Origin: Lachnospiraceae bacterium
Lineage (GTDB): Bacteria > Bacillota > Clostridia > Lachnospirales > Lachnospiraceae
NCBI GenBank assembly: GCA_017555455.1
Contig: JAFZGJ010000096.1
Location: forward strand, 1-37,498
Direction of reading: 5' to 3'
Length of the DNA: 37,498 nt
Positions 36,872 to 37,498 of the stretch are shown here, in pieces. A model generated the notes under the pieces. That model searched no databases, had not been told where the DNA came from, and saw nothing but the letters and a program-made list of their open reading frames with translations. Position numbers and translations under genes: made by a program. How positions within the stretch are numbered: the stretch's first letter is position 1; each line of letters begins with the position of its first letter.

Positions 36872-37477
36872 ATGCAGGAGTTAAAATTCATTATTGCTAA
36901 AAATATACAAAAACTCCGTCAGGAAAAAGGTATGACCCAATGGGAACTGGCGGAAAAATTAAATTACTCTGATAAAACTGTTTCTAAATGGGAACGAGGG
37001 GAATCTTTGCCGGATATTGTAGTCCTAAAAGCGGTAGCAGATTTGTTTGAAGTAACTTTGGATTACCTGGTGGAAGAAGAACATGATGGAAAGCCTGTTA
37101 CAAAGGAAATAAGGGATAGGAATTATAGAAGAAATTGCTATATTATTACCGGAACCAGCATTTTTATAGTGGTATTAATAGCAACCTTGATTTTTGGGAT
37201 TCTCTTCATGTTTTTTCCGGGAACAGGGTATCCCTGGTTGTGTTATGCCTACGCAGTACCGGCAGCATTAATTGTATGGTTGGTATTTAATTCTATTTGG
37301 TTTAATCCCAGAAAAAATTTTATGATTGTATCCCTTTTGGTGTGGTCCCTGCTTTTGGCATTGTATTTAACATTTTCTATGATGGAATATCATATTATAC
37401 CTATTTTATTGGTTGGGATTCCTGCACAGCTGATTATATGGATGTGGTCAAGATTGAAGAATAAAATTAAAATATGA
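36872..37477 (+). CDS. XRE-family regulator with four C-terminal membrane helices
   Basis: A 201-residue protein. Residues 5-66 are a Cro/C1-type helix-turn-helix (KLRQEKGMTQWELAEKLN, then SDKTVSKWERGESLPDI). A short linker leads to four predicted membrane helices at about 90-113, 121-143, 150-170 and 174-192. A membrane-bound repressor of this layout may sense envelope or membrane state, which is inference. The ribosome site is AGAGGT. The gene ends 21 bases before the window edge, where nothing more is visible. Confidence 0.88.
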   Translation: MQELKFIIAKNIQKLRQEKGMTQWELAEKLNYSDKTVSKWERGESLPDIVVLKAVADLFEVTLDYLVEEEHDGKPVTKEIRDRNYRRNCYIITGTSIFIVVLIATLIFGILFMFFPGTGYPWLCYAYAVPAALIVWLVFNSIWFNPRKNFMIVSLLVWSLLLALYLTFSMMEYHIIPILLVGIPAQLIIWMWSRLKNKIKI

Positions 37478-37498
37478 TTTAATTTCAAAAATGAAATA

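Overview
The window reads as chromosomal DNA of a low-GC, probably spore-forming Firmicute of the class Clostridia, most likely Lachnospiraceae. Support: A+T-rich sequence with strong AAGGAGG-type ribosome binding sites, spoVG and spoVT, a SleB/CwlJ-type cell-wall hydrolase, a long PRPP synthetase, and DnaD/DnaI-type helicase-loading proteins. The species assignment is inference. No tRNA, rRNA, CRISPR array, insertion sequence or prophage was seen.

Layout. 1-2.6 kb: the 3' part of a BMP-family (PnrA-like) substrate-binding protein, an overlapping small metallophosphoesterase, and a GT2 glycosyltransferase with an unexpected MarR-like C-terminal domain. 2.7-6.0 kb: sua5 (tRNA t6A synthesis), rpiB, a dCMP deaminase and a secreted coiled-coil/SleB hydrolase. 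6.1-13.2 kb: a complete F-type ATP synthase operon (atpZ-like, atpI, then a, c, b, delta, alpha, gamma, beta, epsilon) whose c subunit carries the Na+-binding signature, ending at a clear terminator. 13.3-17.5 kb: a small conserved protein, a Methyltransf_32-like methyltransferase, and a translationally coupled membrane-anchored protein of 844 residues that ends in a C39-peptidase-like fold lacking the catalytic residues. 17.5-22.5 kb, minus strand: murC, a dnaD-domain gene, dnaI and prs. Between murC and dnaD lies a cluster of DnaA-box-like 9-mers, several directly abutting. 22.6-27.4 kb: spoVG, pth, mfd. 27.6-33.5 kb: a hexuronate module (uxuA and uxuB divergent, an AraC-type regulator, a GPH-family symporter); the uxuA/uxuB pair is flanked on both sides by large foldback sequences lying between convergent genes. 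33.7-37.5 kb: spoVT, a methyltransferase with HEAT-like N-terminus, a hemolysin III/PAQR protein, and an XRE regulator with four membrane helices.

How the genes work together. The ATP synthase uses or makes an ion gradient that is predicted to be Na+. UxuB reduces fructuronate to mannonate and UxuA dehydrates it to KDG, with the GPH symporter as the likely importer and the AraC protein as the likely regulator. murC, dnaD, dnaI and prs combine wall-precursor synthesis, replication initiation and PRPP supply, and the DnaA boxes suggest a link to replication control. Most of the window is housekeeping. The least explained parts are the DnaA-box cluster with the dnaD promoter palindrome, the two foldback elements, and three unusual domain architectures (GT2-MarR, pseudo-C39, HEAT-methyltransferase).
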